DNA of 44,486 nt from an uncultured Eubacterium sp. (lineage in GTDB: Bacteria; Bacillota; Clostridia; Lachnospirales; Lachnospiraceae): NCBI GenBank assembly GCA_910580075.1, contig CAJTVR010000033.1, positions 1-44,486 of the forward strand, in the 5' to 3' direction. Made by a program: the position numbers and the translations under genes. This document shows positions 17,643 to 26,077 of the stretch, one piece after another. Position 1 is the stretch's first letter; each line of letters opens with the position of its first letter. The notes under the pieces were generated by a model that saw only the letters and a list, made by a program, of their open reading frames with translations, was not told where the DNA came from and did no database searches.

Positions 17643-17714
17643 TTTTGAAGGATGGATTCGAACCATCGACACTATGGGTAAAACCATATGCTCATCCACC
17701 TGAGCTTCTTCTCT
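17643..17714 (-). pseudogene. Degenerate tRNA-like sequence
   Basis: On the minus strand the D arm (GCTC, loop, GAGC at 17690-17705) is well formed, as is a 5-bp T stem around GGTTCGAATCC (17651-17667). The anticodon stem TATGG/CCATA pairs perfectly but encloses six bases (TTTTAC) instead of seven. Only four pairs of the acceptor stem (GAAG/CTTC) hold, and no CCA is encoded. This looks like a decayed tRNA, possibly of lysine type, or an old attachment-site copy. The rest of 17385-17806 holds no recognisable gene. Confidence 0.5.
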
Positions 17715-17806
17715 CAATGCATATATGCGGTATGCTGATCTGATGCGGCGTAACCCTGCCGCGGGAAACCAGGTTTGAGATTTTCGTATTACAGGCATAT
17801 ATTTAA

Positions 17807-18466
17807 TTAAAATTCAATAAATGTAGTAGCATTCGACACCTTAATCTGCGTATCAAGTTCCCGCAAAAGATTTTCCCTCTTTTCAGACAGCTCATCCATT
17901 TTCTTCTGAAGGCCCAGCGGATCAATTAACTCTGTCGTATTTTCTCTGACATACGTCTCGACCACTTCTAACGGCTTGTCTTCCTTTACCCGGCTGTCTT
18001 TACCCAGAATACTCAGCCGCATATCTTCCGCGGTGCTCTGCAGTTTCTGGTTCCGGCTTTCTGCAAACTGCACGTTCTTATCATACTGCTGCTGCATCAT
18101 CTGACGAAGATTTCCTTCAAAATCAGCCCTTTCTGCATAAACACCTGTTCCGCGAATCCTTCCTCTGAGTGCAATAGCACTGGCTACACTCATTCTGCCA
18201 ATCGAAGTCTCTATATAAGTATTTGCATTGGAATTTACAATTCTGGCATCAATCTTCTGGTAGCGGTCTGTCAGATCCATAATCTGCTGGTATGCAGCCT
18301 GGGCTTCCTTAGCAAACTGTTCTTTCGTCACACGGGCTTCGTAAACTTTTTCTTCATTCTTTTTTGCAGTATCAATAAATTTTGCCTTCGCAATTTTATC
18401 TGAAATCTTTTTCACCAGCAGATCCCGCTCATCAAGCGCCTGTGTAATCAGCATTTTCTCTGCCAT
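17807..18466 (-). CDS. Coiled-coil protein of unknown function, DIP1984-like
   Basis: This 219-residue, highly charged, predominantly helical protein begins MAEKMLITQALDERDLLVKKI. The segments ALDERDLLVKKISDKI, NSNANTYIETSIGRMSVASAIALRGRI and the C-terminal coiled coil follow the layout of DIP1984-type (DUF6847-like) proteins. It has no signal peptide or membrane segment. I do not recognise a function. The start ATG at 18466 has GGAGGG seven bases upstream, and an earlier in-frame ATG overlaps that site. Family placement is tentative, but the gene itself is secure. Confidence 0.75.
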   Translation of the reverse strand: MAEKMLITQALDERDLLVKKISDKIAKAKFIDTAKKNEEKVYEARVTKEQFAKEAQAAYQQIMDLTDRYQKIDARIVNSNANTYIETSIGRMSVASAIALRGRIRGTGVYAERADFEGNLRQMMQQQYDKNVQFAESRNQKLQSTAEDMRLSILGKDSRVKEDKPLEVVETYVRENTTELIDPLGLQKKMDELSEKRENLLRELDTQIKVSNATTFIEF

Positions 18467-18588
18467 TTTGCATCCCTCCATTACCATTAAATTCTTTGTT
18501 CATCTGCAATGTTTCATTTTCTTTCATTCTGATATAATTTTTAACACGTATAGCTGCGGACATATCAGACGGTCTGGCCAGTACGTTA

Positions 18589-18710
18589 TTTCTTGTCTGG
18601 CTGTTTCTGACCAGACAGTGTTTCTTACCTGGCTGTTTCTGACTAGTTGATCCCGGACAGTATTTGCTTCCAGACTGTTTCTGACTGACTGGTCCGGGAC
18701 TAACTTTTTT
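18589..18710. repeat. Degenerate intergenic tandem repeats
   Basis: Three diverged units begin at 18589, 18621 and 18663. They share TTTCTT, CTGGCTGTTTCTGACC or CAGACTGTTTCTGACT, and in the last two CCGGGAC or CCCGGACAG. They fill most of the 424-base gap upstream of the coiled-coil gene. No gene or clear promoter was seen in the gap. Confidence 0.55.
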
Positions 18711-18890
18711 CCTGGCCTGAATATCTTCCCGAACTGTTTCCGGCTGTTTTTATATCTGCTTTATTTTAACATAAAAAACAGAATATGTCATTTAACTTAT
18801 CGTAGAATTTAAAGATTCATTCACTCAGAAAGGCTGTTCCTGTAAGCCACAGGATTTTAACATTATAATGAAACGTCCGTTTTGAAAATA

Positions 18891-19241
18891 TTATAAAAGT
18901 TTTTCAGCCCACTCTGCCTCTTTAAATCCTACAAGTATTTGATCTCGATCCGCAATAATCGGACGCTTCACAAGCATTCCATTTGAAGCGAGCAGCTTTA
19001 ACTGCTCTTCCTCACTCATGGAAGGCAGCTTGTCTTTTAATTTCATATCTTTATACATGACCCCGCTTGTATTAAAAAACCGCTTAAGCGGAAGGCCGCT
19101 TTTTTCATGCCACTGTTTTAATTCCTCATAGGAAGGATTCTCCTCTGTCATGTGACGTTGTGAATATTCGATTTGATGAGCCTCCAGCCATTTTTTTGCC
19201 TTCTGGCAGGTGGAACATTTTGGGTATTGTATGAATAACAT
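18891..19241 (-). CDS. ArsC/Spx-family thioredoxin-fold protein
   Basis: This 116-residue protein of the arsenate reductase/Spx family begins MLFIQYPKCSTCQKAKKWLE. The CxxC redox pair (CSTC, about 9-12) and the typical LPLKRFFNTSG, then KLKDKLPSMSEEEQLKLLASNGMLVKRPI follow. It ends with the family's LVGFKEAEW. The full CxxC and generic context fit either a small oxidoreductase or a Spx/MgsR-like RNA-polymerase-binding regulator. No arsenic-resistance genes lie nearby, so arsenate reduction is not specifically supported. The start has a moderate GAAAGGAAA site. The gene appears monocistronic, with the truncated dndC fragment just upstream. Confidence 0.88.
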   Translation of the reverse strand: MLFIQYPKCSTCQKAKKWLEAHQIEYSQRHMTEENPSYEELKQWHEKSGLPLKRFFNTSGVMYKDMKLKDKLPSMSEEEQLKLLASNGMLVKRPIIADRDQILVGFKEAEWAEKLL

Positions 19242-19264
19242 TCTTTTTTTCCTTTCTGTCGTCT

Positions 19265-19546
19265 TTATTCTAATTCAGACATATACTGATAAACTATTTG
19301 TAATACACCTCTGCGCCAAATAATATGTAACTGTTTATTTAACTGTTCTTTGGAAAGTTCTGACATAGCTAACCACACTAATTGTAATGTTGCTGTACTG
19401 TCTTTCCCTCCTGAATATCCTATAACCCAGGGTATATCATCACACAGGTATAGATTACGCACAGTTTCCATTAATCCATCTATAATCTCTTTTGTTATGG
19501 TTACACTCTGTTCATTAACTTCACTGCTTCCGCTTTTTTCCTCCAT
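19265..19546 (-). pseudogene. Truncated head of a DndC-like PP-loop protein
   Basis: This 93-residue ORF has a good AGGAGA site. It matches the N-terminus of DndC, the PP-loop (PAPS-reductase-like) enzyme of DNA phosphorothioation: ITKEIIDGLMETVRNLYL, then DDIPWVIGYSGGKDSTATLQ with the SGGKDS loop at 45-50. DndC is normally about 500 residues. After KQLHII the sequence departs from the family (expected STDTLVENP) and stops at SELE. Just upstream (19558-19620, same strand) a 20-codon tail ending EKQFPGSIKV stops 12 bases before it and may be the end of a lost preceding gene. It is probably a deletion scar of a former dnd-type cluster. Confidence 0.7.
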
Positions 19547-19620
19547 GACTAAATCTCCTAAACTTTTATCGAGCCCGGGAATTGCTTTTCTCTCAATTCC
19601 TCCTCATCAGAAAGTATATT

Positions 19621-20083
19621 TCAGTCAACACTGATACAGCCGCAAATTCAAAATTAATGCCAGTGTAATCTGCTTAATGAATTTCTTAATATATGCTGCA
19701 TCGTCACTTAAAAGTCTGTGATATTATTTAAAACTAAATTGTTCAGAAAGAAAATATCATATATAATTCTCTGGTATTTAAAATAACCTTATCTTGTATC
19801 ACAGCTTTTACCAGCGTCTGCCACATAATTCTTTATGAACTTCATTATAGAGATATCATCAATACTATACAACTATTTTTTTCAATTTTGGGTAAATTTT
19901 ATCTTATATTGGAAGTTTAAGCTGCCATACAGCTGCCCTTGTTTAATTCAAACAAATTTCTCCCAGTACAGCATTTATAGTCTGAATCTGGGTACCGGCC
20001 AGGCCATCTGCATAATTTTCCAGATCAGTCATCAGCTTTTAGTTACTCTGAATTCAAAGCAGCATCCAGTTTGTATCTATCTC
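19621..20083. other. AT-rich intergenic stretch without a recognisable gene
   Basis: This is about 460 bases of AT-rich DNA with stops in all frames at short intervals, no ribosome binding site followed by a credible ORF, and no clear hairpin. It separates the dndC fragment from the XRE promoter. Confidence 0.6.
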
Positions 20084-20112
20084 TTGACAAAATGTAACGA
20101 ACCTGTTACACT
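20084..20112 (+). promoter_or_regulatory. Consensus sigma-A promoter of the small XRE gene
   Basis: A perfect -35 TTGACA (20084-20089) and a -10 TACACT (20107-20112) are separated by 17 bp. It reads directly into the XRE gene at 20157. Confidence 0.8.
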
Positions 20113-20137
20113 CAAAATGTAATCACTTCATTACATT
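20093..20137 (+). promoter_or_regulatory. Twin palindromic operators
   Basis: Operator 1 is TGTAAC-6-GTTACA (20093-20110), filling the promoter spacer and overlapping the -10. Operator 2 is AATGTAAT-6-ATTACATT (20116-20137), just downstream. Both share TGTAAY-6-RTTACA and lie 25 bp apart centre to centre. This is the arrangement expected for autorepression by the adjacent XRE protein. Confidence 0.75.
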
Positions 20138-20156
20138 TAAGAAAGGATCGGCAACG

Positions 20157-20351
20157 TTGATACGGAACAGAATTAAAGTACTGCGGGCTGAACACAACTG
20201 GACACAGGCTGAGCTGGCTGATAAGGTTGGAATTTCACGTCAGGCAGTTATATCAATAGAAAAATATAAATATACGCCATCTTTAGAATTAGCATTTAAG
20301 ATTGCACAAGCCTTCGGCGTTTCTATTGATAAAGTTTTTATACCAGATTGA
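20157..20351 (+). CDS. Small XRE/Cro-family transcriptional regulator
   Basis: This 64-residue protein is essentially one helix-turn-helix domain: NRIKVLRAEHNWTQAELADKVGISRQAV, then SIEKYKYTPSLELAFKIAQAFG and the ending VDKVFIPD-like SIDKVFIPD. Such proteins in Firmicutes often repress their own gene and a neighbouring small membrane-protein gene. Here a 104-residue membrane protein lies 1.4 kb downstream, beyond an Rpn gene. The start codon is TTG with AAAGGAT nine bases upstream. Weak initiation plus two operators inside the promoter suggests tight self-limitation. Confidence 0.9.
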   Translation: MIRNRIKVLRAEHNWTQAELADKVGISRQAVISIEKYKYTPSLELAFKIAQAFGVSIDKVFIPD

Positions 20352-20551
20352 AAGACCGGCAAAAACTGCTATTGAGTGGAACTGCGGACTGCCTGCGCTT
20401 TGCAAGAGAAAAAGGGCGCATCATAAAGTTTTTGTCATCTATGCGTAAACTAAAAAAATGCAAAGATAAAAAATTTAAGGACTGCAGGCGGAAATTATCT
20501 GAATTATGATATACTGGAAATCAGACAGAATAATGATTACACCGAAAGGAG

Positions 20552-21514
20552 ATGAAGAAACTGGGAAAAATAGATACTATAACAAAAGAATATATGCAGG
20601 ATCCGGTAATCTTTGCCAATATGTTTAACAAATTCCTGTATCACGGGAAACAAGTGATTAATCCTGATAATCTGACAGCGATGGACACTACAGAAATTGC
20701 AGTTCCTTACGGTGAGGGAAAAGCAGGCGTACCAGCACAGAAATACCGGGATGTTCTAAAGCTGATGATGACAGATGGAAACATCGCATACTGTATTTTA
20801 GGCTGTGAAGATCAGAGTTCCATACATTATGCCATACCAGTAAAAAATATGCTTTACGACTCCATGCAGCTTGCACAACAGGTTACAAAGGCTGCAAAGT
20901 CGCATAATCTGGAAAAAGGCAATAAGCCGTCATCTGGAGAATTTCTGAGCGGCTTCTACAAAACAGACAGATTAATTCCTGTTGTGACACTGGTAATCTA
21001 CTGGGGGCCGGACAGATGGGATGGGGCTCTGTCATTAAAGGAGATGTATGCAGCAGCGGATGAAGCTGTCATGCAGTACGTTCCGGATTATAAAATTAAT
21101 CTCATAGCACCGGAACAGATGACGGATGAAGAAATTAAAGAGTTTAAGACCAGTTTGAAAGAAGTCATGCTGTATATTAAGTATTCTAAAGATAAAGCCA
21201 AACTGCTGGAAATAGCCCGGGAACATCCGAATTTCCTGAGCATGGACAGACAGGCAGCAGAAATCATTAATACAGTAACAAATTCTAAGTTAAAATATCC
21301 GGAAGGAAAGGAGAAGATCAATATGTGTCTCGCTATAGAAGAAATGCGTATGGACAGTAAACGTGAGGGAATACGTGAAGGTGAAATAAAAGGCGCTGTT
21401 GAAACTTATCAGGAAGTTGGGATTTCATTACAGGAAACATCCAGGCGTATTTCAGTAAAATTCAATCTTTCACTGCAGCAGGCTGAAGAGGAAGTTAAAA
21501 AATACTGGCAATAA
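20552..21514 (+). CDS. Rpn-family PD-(D/E)XK nuclease / putative transposase
   Basis: This 320-residue protein is of the Rpn/PDDEXK type. An N-terminal segment (ITKEYMQDPVIFANMFNKFLY) precedes the nuclease region with ILGCEDQSSIHYAIPVKNMLYD (about 89-110). A conserved VVTLVIYWGPDRWDGALSL and a C-terminal helical tail with GIREGEIKGAVETYQEVG follow. Rpn proteins promote RecA-independent recombination in E. coli, but cellular roles elsewhere are unclear. The annotated ATG directly abuts AAAGGAG, leaving almost no spacing. A CTG nine codon-bases further (CTGGGAAAA) would be better placed, so the exact start is uncertain. The gene is free-standing. Confidence 0.82.
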   Translation: MKKLGKIDTITKEYMQDPVIFANMFNKFLYHGKQVINPDNLTAMDTTEIAVPYGEGKAGVPAQKYRDVLKLMMTDGNIAYCILGCEDQSSIHYAIPVKNMLYDSMQLAQQVTKAAKSHNLEKGNKPSSGEFLSGFYKTDRLIPVVTLVIYWGPDRWDGALSLKEMYAAADEAVMQYVPDYKINLIAPEQMTDEEIKEFKTSLKEVMLYIKYSKDKAKLLEIAREHPNFLSMDRQAAEIINTVTNSKLKYPEGKEKINMCLAIEEMRMDSKREGIREGEIKGAVETYQEVGISLQETSRRISVKFNLSLQQAEEEVKKYWQ

Positions 21515-21748
21515 AAGCCATAGACACAAAATTAAATACACTACCATACAAACCAATAGAAGCAATCAAAACCGTACCCGTATAGCATTGAAATAAAATA
21601 ATCAGCTTCGCCACAAATTTTGAGCGGTTTGACAAATATTTTATGCAAAAAATCGGGTGATTTTTTTGAAATGGAGTTTCAAAGCCTTAGAAAATAAGGG
21701 CTTAAAATTCCGAGAAGTTATTTTTAAGTATAGGAGGAATGAAAAATT

Positions 21749-22063
21749 ATGAATGAACAGATAATTATTTTGATTTTTATTGTCATATCATTAAGTGCAA
21801 CTCTCCGGCTATATATCTTAAAAGCCAGAAACCAGATAAAATACAGAGGAGATGAGCGCTGGCAGCTGATCCAGTTAAAAGCCTGTAATGCTGCTAACAT
21901 TGCTAATGGAATTTTAGTTATATTACTTTGTATTCTGCCACTATTTATAAACAGCCCGGTTACCTTCACATTTCAGAGAGTATCGGTTTTTGGATTGATT
22001 TATCTGGGTATACGCAATCTGATTGAACTAACTGCGGTGACATATTTAGATAAACAGATGTAA
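21749..22063 (+). CDS. Small integral membrane protein of unknown function
   Basis: Of the 104 residues, three segments are hydrophobic: about 5-20 (IIILIFIVISLSATL), 48-72 (IANGILVILLCILPLFI) and 82-98. A charged cytoplasmic-type loop (KARNQIKYRGDERWQ) lies between the first two. AGGAGG lies 11 bases before the ATG. I do not recognise the family by name. Similar small membrane proteins are commonly paired with XRE regulators in Firmicutes. The nearest such gene here is at 20157-20351, separated by the Rpn gene. Confidence 0.7.
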   Translation: MNEQIIILIFIVISLSATLRLYILKARNQIKYRGDERWQLIQLKACNAANIANGILVILLCILPLFINSPVTFTFQRVSVFGLIYLGIRNLIELTAVTYLDKQM

Positions 22064-22146
22064 CAGGAAAGTATCCCTTAAGAGCATCATCAAAACTAAA
22101 TAACCGTTAATTTTTCATCAGCCTCATACAGTCTTAGCGGCGGGCT

Positions 22147-22158
22147 GCCGGTACCGGC
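22147..22158. repeat. 12-bp perfect palindrome
   Basis: GCCGGTACCGGC lies in the gap between the small membrane protein and the lipoprotein gene. The surrounding 22064-22240 is GC-richer than its neighbours and contains several short inverted segments, but no recognised RNA family or U-run. Confidence 0.4.
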
Positions 22159-22240
22159 CAGACTGAGAACACTCCCGCAGGTACAAAAGGCTGCTTGCGT
22201 CTGTCAGAAAAGCCGGCGGCAGATTCCCTCCGCTAAAATT

Positions 22241-23689
22241 TTAATATCCTAACCAGCGGTCCACCACAGTCCCATCCGCTGCATGAATCGTAATAAAACT
22301 TTTATCCGCATCATTTACTGCAGTCATATTTTCCCCATCATAGGACAGTTCATATGTACCGAAAAAATCCCATACCGGAACCAGCAGCCCTGTACCGCTG
22401 TCTGACGCTGGATCATAAATTCTGGTGTATCCAAATGTAATTTTATTTATATAAAAATTTTTTGCCTGTACAGGTTCCCCTGCATCCGCACCCTCTGCCC
22501 TCTGATCGATAAATGCATCTGCATTTTGTATAAGCATCATTTTTTCATAAACCGCCATAATGTCAGAAAAAGGTAACAGTTCCAGGTTTTCCGCCTTTTT
22601 TTCTCCAATGTCATATTGATTCGTAAAGCTGATTTCATCAATCCCGTCTCTTGTTACATAAATATCCAGTGATTCATAACCCCAGCGGACCGTTTCGCTG
22701 TCCATTCCGCTGTCCTTCGCTCCTCCAGGTATCGCTGTATATGTAATTGGAATCCCTGACGGCTTCCTTGTGTAGTGAAAGGCATAGCCAGTATCTGTCA
22801 TATCTTTTTCCTGCGGCCTTCCTGTATAACCGCTGCGAAGTTCCAGTACCAAACCTGAAGAAGCTGTCTGCATATCCTTAAGATTTAAAGCCGCAGCCTT
22901 TTCATCTGCCAGTTTCTGCGCTTCTTCTTTGGTAATGCCAGGATCAATGGAACTTTCATCAGGAACCCACGAATACAGCTGTTTCATAGATTCATATTCA
23001 TTCCAAAAATAATATGTCCCCTCTGTCAGCTCACTTTCACTGCTGATCCTCTTCGCCCGGAATTCAAGTGATACATTGTTTTTTTTCATCAGATTATACT
23101 GATAACGGTTCCCGTCAGTATCCCTGACAACCCCATATAATGTACATACACTTCCCAATTCCGGCATCCATGGATCAATCAGTTCCTCTTGAAATTCATA
23201 AGGCACAGCCAGTTTTGGCAATTCACGTTCTTTCGTCTCTGCCGTATAGCTGCGTGCGTCATACACATCCGTATTGCCAAACAGCGCCCTCGTTACGGTA
23301 TCAATGTCATCCTGATCAAAATCATGCCGTTTTACATAAATAGCCGGTACTTTTTCCACTTCCGGGATTATCACGTCTGCGTCAGTAAACACATTCAGTT
23401 TTCCTGCTTCACCTGAAACCTCACTTTGCCAGCGTTTCGGAGCCCTCAGCCTTGTACGCAGTGTAATTCCGGAACCAGTCCTTTCCGTTTCTGATCCTTG
23501 ATCCAGCAGCTCCAGATTTTCTGTCTGGGAATGTTCACCCAATGCACTTAAGTTTTCTGCTTCCTTATAACGCTGCACCGCGTTTTCCCCTTTCAGTCTG
23601 ATCACCGGAGCTTCCGGTGTTCTGGTACAGCCTGCTAACATATGAAAGCCAGTGAGCAGGCTGACAATAACAGCCATTTTCTTATTCAT
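22241..23689 (-). CDS. Predicted lipoprotein, DUF6034-like
   Basis: This 482-residue exported protein has the signal sequence MNKKMAVIVSLLTGFHMLAGC, with a lipobox LAGC at about 18-21, so it should be lipid-anchored outside the membrane. The body matches the general layout I associate with DUF6034 proteins: repeated aromatic beta-rich blocks, DIYVTRDGIDEISFTNQYDIG, then a FGYTRIYDP and VPVWDFFGTYELSYDG ending. No catalytic motif was seen. The ATG at 23689 has AAGGAGG seven bases upstream, while an upstream ATG lacks one and would spoil the signal peptide. It follows the kinase gene of a two-component system by about 100 bases and is probably part of that operon. Confidence 0.85.
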   Translation of the reverse strand: MNKKMAVIVSLLTGFHMLAGCTRTPEAPVIRLKGENAVQRYKEAENLSALGEHSQTENLELLDQGSETERTGSGITLRTRLRAPKRWQSEVSGEAGKLNVFTDADVIIPEVEKVPAIYVKRHDFDQDDIDTVTRALFGNTDVYDARSYTAETKERELPKLAVPYEFQEELIDPWMPELGSVCTLYGVVRDTDGNRYQYNLMKKNNVSLEFRAKRISSESELTEGTYYFWNEYESMKQLYSWVPDESSIDPGITKEEAQKLADEKAAALNLKDMQTASSGLVLELRSGYTGRPQEKDMTDTGYAFHYTRKPSGIPITYTAIPGGAKDSGMDSETVRWGYESLDIYVTRDGIDEISFTNQYDIGEKKAENLELLPFSDIMAVYEKMMLIQNADAFIDQRAEGADAGEPVQAKNFYINKITFGYTRIYDPASDSGTGLLVPVWDFFGTYELSYDGENMTAVNDADKSFITIHAADGTVVDRWLGY

Positions 23690-23794
23690 TGATCTGCCTC
23701 CTTTTCCTGATACGTAAATGTAATTAACACTTCCTTTCATACTATAAATTAATCCGGTATGCCGGGTCTTACACAGATCGTAACTGTTTTGTAA

Positions 23795-25204
23795 CTAAGC
23801 CCTCCATAAAATAATTACTTTCGTTCCTTCCCCCTCTTTACTTTCAATCTGAAGTTCCCATCCATGAATTTCTGCAATCCGGCAGCATAAAGCAAGTCCC
23901 AGGCCAATCCCTCCCGTCTTTCCGGACCGGGATTTATCTGCCCTGTAAAATGCTTCCGTTACATGTGCGATTTCTCCGGCTGGTATCCCCTTTCCATAAT
24001 CCTGAACAGATATTTTCTGCTCATCTGCCAGAATCTCGATCTTTCCTCCTGGCTCAGAGGCTTTATATGCATTGTCTGTAAGATTCCATAGAAGCGAAAA
24101 CAGCAGGTCTTCGTCCGCCCGAATCTCCAGTGTATCGGGAAGACAAGCCACATTTATGCTGACCTGTTTTTCTTCCATCTGAAATGACATCACCGCTTTT
24201 AGCTGGCCAAGTATCCTTTTCATCGTCTGTTTTTTTATAGATATAGAAGAACTGCTATTCGCGCACAATCCTGAAAATTCCATCATTTTCTCCGACAGGC
24301 GTGCCAGACGCCTGGATTCATTTAATATATAGAAAAGTGCTTTCTCACGGTCACTCTCTCCAAGCCGCAAAGCAAGCAGTACTTCCGCATTTCCAATAAT
24401 TGCTGTTACCGGTGTTTTCATTTCATGGGATAAACTTCCGAGAAGCTGCTGCTGCTTTTCACTCACTTCCTTCAGCGCTTCCATATGCTGCCGTATTTTT
24501 TTCGCCATCTGGTTAAAACTTTCTGTTACTTCTCCAATCTCATCATTACTTGCGGCTGAAATAGCAATGTCATATTCACCCTCTGCCATTCTGGCCGATG
24601 CATATTTTAACTCCTCCAGAGGAAACAGGATTCTGCGAATACCCTGATAAAGAAAAGCTGCTGCCAGGCAGAATAAAACTGCTGAAAACACTGCTCCGGC
24701 AATAAACAGCTTCCAGACTCCTGCATAAATATCTGTCACATCCCTGTATGCTGCAAGACTGTATCCATCCGCTCCCAGGTTTGCCTCTTTCTGATAAAAT
24801 ATAATTAAGATTTTACCTTCTGCTTTCTGCGGTCTGCTGGTATAAATCTCACTGCTATGCAGATTTTCGTTCCCGGACAGTCTGTTCAGCCTGCTTCTGT
24901 CAATTTCATATGGCGTTGCATTCCATAATTCTTTACCATTTTTCCACAGCACGCTGTCCGTATGAAAAATCTGCCGGAATTCGTTTATAATTATGGCATC
25001 CCTGACAGCTTTTTCTGTAGCACTTTCTGCGTGTACCTTCTCACGGATTACAGATACATTTGCTCCAATCTCTTTTTGCGTATAACATATTACATCATTG
25101 ATACTCTGCCTGAGCATTGACGAAAGCAGAAAGAAAAGGATTCCAAGTGCCAGTCCCGTCATGCATACAGACACCCGGGCACATATTTTGCGAAACAGTT
25201 TCAT
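23795..25204 (-). CDS. Two-component sensor histidine kinase
   Basis: The kinase has 469 residues. TM1 lies at about 12-30 and an extracytoplasmic sensor region at about 31-164. TM2 (165-187) leads into a HAMP linker. The H-box QQLLGSLSHEMKTPV carries the phospho-acceptor H260, the N-box is LLWNLTDNAYKAS, and the G boxes are DYGKGIP and GGIGLGLALC. It phosphorylates the adjacent response regulator, whose stop codon overlaps its start (ATGA, 4 bp), so the two are translationally coupled. The sensed signal is unknown. The lipoprotein gene just downstream may be an accessory sensor or an output, which is inferred from context. Confidence 0.95.
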   Translation of the reverse strand: MKLFRKICARVSVCMTGLALGILFFLLSSMLRQSINDVICYTQKEIGANVSVIREKVHAESATEKAVRDAIIINEFRQIFHTDSVLWKNGKELWNATPYEIDRSRLNRLSGNENLHSSEIYTSRPQKAEGKILIIFYQKEANLGADGYSLAAYRDVTDIYAGVWKLFIAGAVFSAVLFCLAAAFLYQGIRRILFPLEELKYASARMAEGEYDIAISAASNDEIGEVTESFNQMAKKIRQHMEALKEVSEKQQQLLGSLSHEMKTPVTAIIGNAEVLLALRLGESDREKALFYILNESRRLARLSEKMMEFSGLCANSSSSISIKKQTMKRILGQLKAVMSFQMEEKQVSINVACLPDTLEIRADEDLLFSLLWNLTDNAYKASEPGGKIEILADEQKISVQDYGKGIPAGEIAHVTEAFYRADKSRSGKTGGIGLGLALCCRIAEIHGWELQIESKEGEGTKVIILWRA

Positions 25205-25866
25205 TCCTCCGCCTCCAGACGGTATCCTATTCTGGGTATGGTCTTTATCACATTTTCAAATCCCAGTTTTTTACGGATACGGCCTATATGGGCATCTACC
25301 GTTCTGGTTTCCCCCTCAAACTCCATTCCCCAAAGCGCGCCCAAAAGCTGGCTTCTGGTTAACGCCCTGTTTTTATTGCGTGCCAGCATCATCAGACAGT
25401 CAAATTCCATAGGTTTTAAATAAATTTCCTGTCCGCCCCTGGTTACCACTCTCTTTTCTCTGTCAATCACTACATCATGAATCGTAATCTTTTCCTGAAA
25501 TGAACCTCTGCGTTTTAGTATCTTATCTATACGTATCAATAATTCCAGCATTTCAAAAGGTTTTACCATATAGTCCTCTGCTCCTCCAGTCAGACCTTTC
25601 ACTTTATCCTGCAATTCACCTTTTGCTGTAAGAAAAATTACCGGAATTTCGTATTTCTGTAGCTCCGGCAGCAGATCAAAACCATCTTTTCCCGGCAGCA
25701 TAACATCTACTACCGCGCATCCATAATCATGACTGTTTTCCAGTGAAGCACTGGCATCATCACCATCAAGAAAAGACACTGTATCATATCCGGCTGCTTT
25801 CAGGCTTATGCTGATTACATCATTGATCGCTTCTTCATCCTCTATGACTAAAATTTTGATTTTCAT
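25201..25866 (-). CDS. OmpR-family DNA-binding response regulator
   Basis: This is a 221-residue receiver plus winged-helix protein. Acidic residues D10-E11, phospho-acceptor D54 in AVVDVMLPGKDG, T80 and K102 in VKPFEM are all in place. The C-terminal domain has MEFDCLMMLARNKNRALTRSQLLGALWG and RTVDAHIGRIRKKLG. It is cognate to the downstream kinase, with a 4-bp overlap. AGGAGG precedes the start. Direct and inverted TGTAA-type repeats lie about 50 bases upstream in its probable promoter region, which suggests autoregulation. Confidence 0.96.
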   Translation of the reverse strand: MKIKILVIEDEEAINDVISISLKAAGYDTVSFLDGDDASASLENSHDYGCAVVDVMLPGKDGFDLLPELQKYEIPVIFLTAKGELQDKVKGLTGGAEDYMVKPFEMLELLIRIDKILKRRGSFQEKITIHDVVIDREKRVVTRGGQEIYLKPMEFDCLMMLARNKNRALTRSQLLGALWGMEFEGETRTVDAHIGRIRKKLGFENVIKTIPRIGYRLEAEE

Positions 25867-25912
25867 TATCCATCCTCCTATCTTTATTTTGCCACAAATG
25901 AATACAGTCTGG

Positions 25913-25947
25913 TGTAACCAGATTGTAAATTATTCACATACAATCTG
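25913..25947 (-). promoter_or_regulatory. Candidate operator repeats upstream of the response regulator
   Basis: TGTAA occurs at 25913-25917 and 25924-25928, an 11-bp period typical of OmpR/PhoB half-sites. A perfect 9-bp inverted repeat CAGATTGTA/TACAATCTG spans 25919-25947. All lie just upstream of the response-regulator gene. Confidence 0.5.
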
Positions 25948-25969
25948 TTATTTATAATATTATAATAAA

Positions 25970-25994
25970 AAAGAGGGCAGTAATGCCCCCTTTT
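25970..25994 (-). terminator. Rho-independent terminator
   Basis: GGGCA, loop and TGCCC are flanked on the minus strand by a C-rich extension and then CTCTTTTTTATT. It can end transcripts from the tiny genes at 26078-26334 before the two-component operon. A T-run on the other side may make it bidirectional. Confidence 0.65.
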
Positions 25995-26077
25995 CTCATC
26001 TTTATTCATTCTAAATATTATATCTAAATAAATAACTGCCGGCAATACACTTTTGCTCTGTCTGCATAACTTTGTAC

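Noticed and set aside
17556..17798. 80-residue minus-strand ORF
   Set aside because: It runs straight through the tRNA-like sequence and has no ribosome binding site.
22064..22240. GC-richer region considered as a riboswitch (cobalamin-like)
   Set aside because: It lacks the conserved core motifs and lies downstream, not upstream, of the lipoprotein gene.
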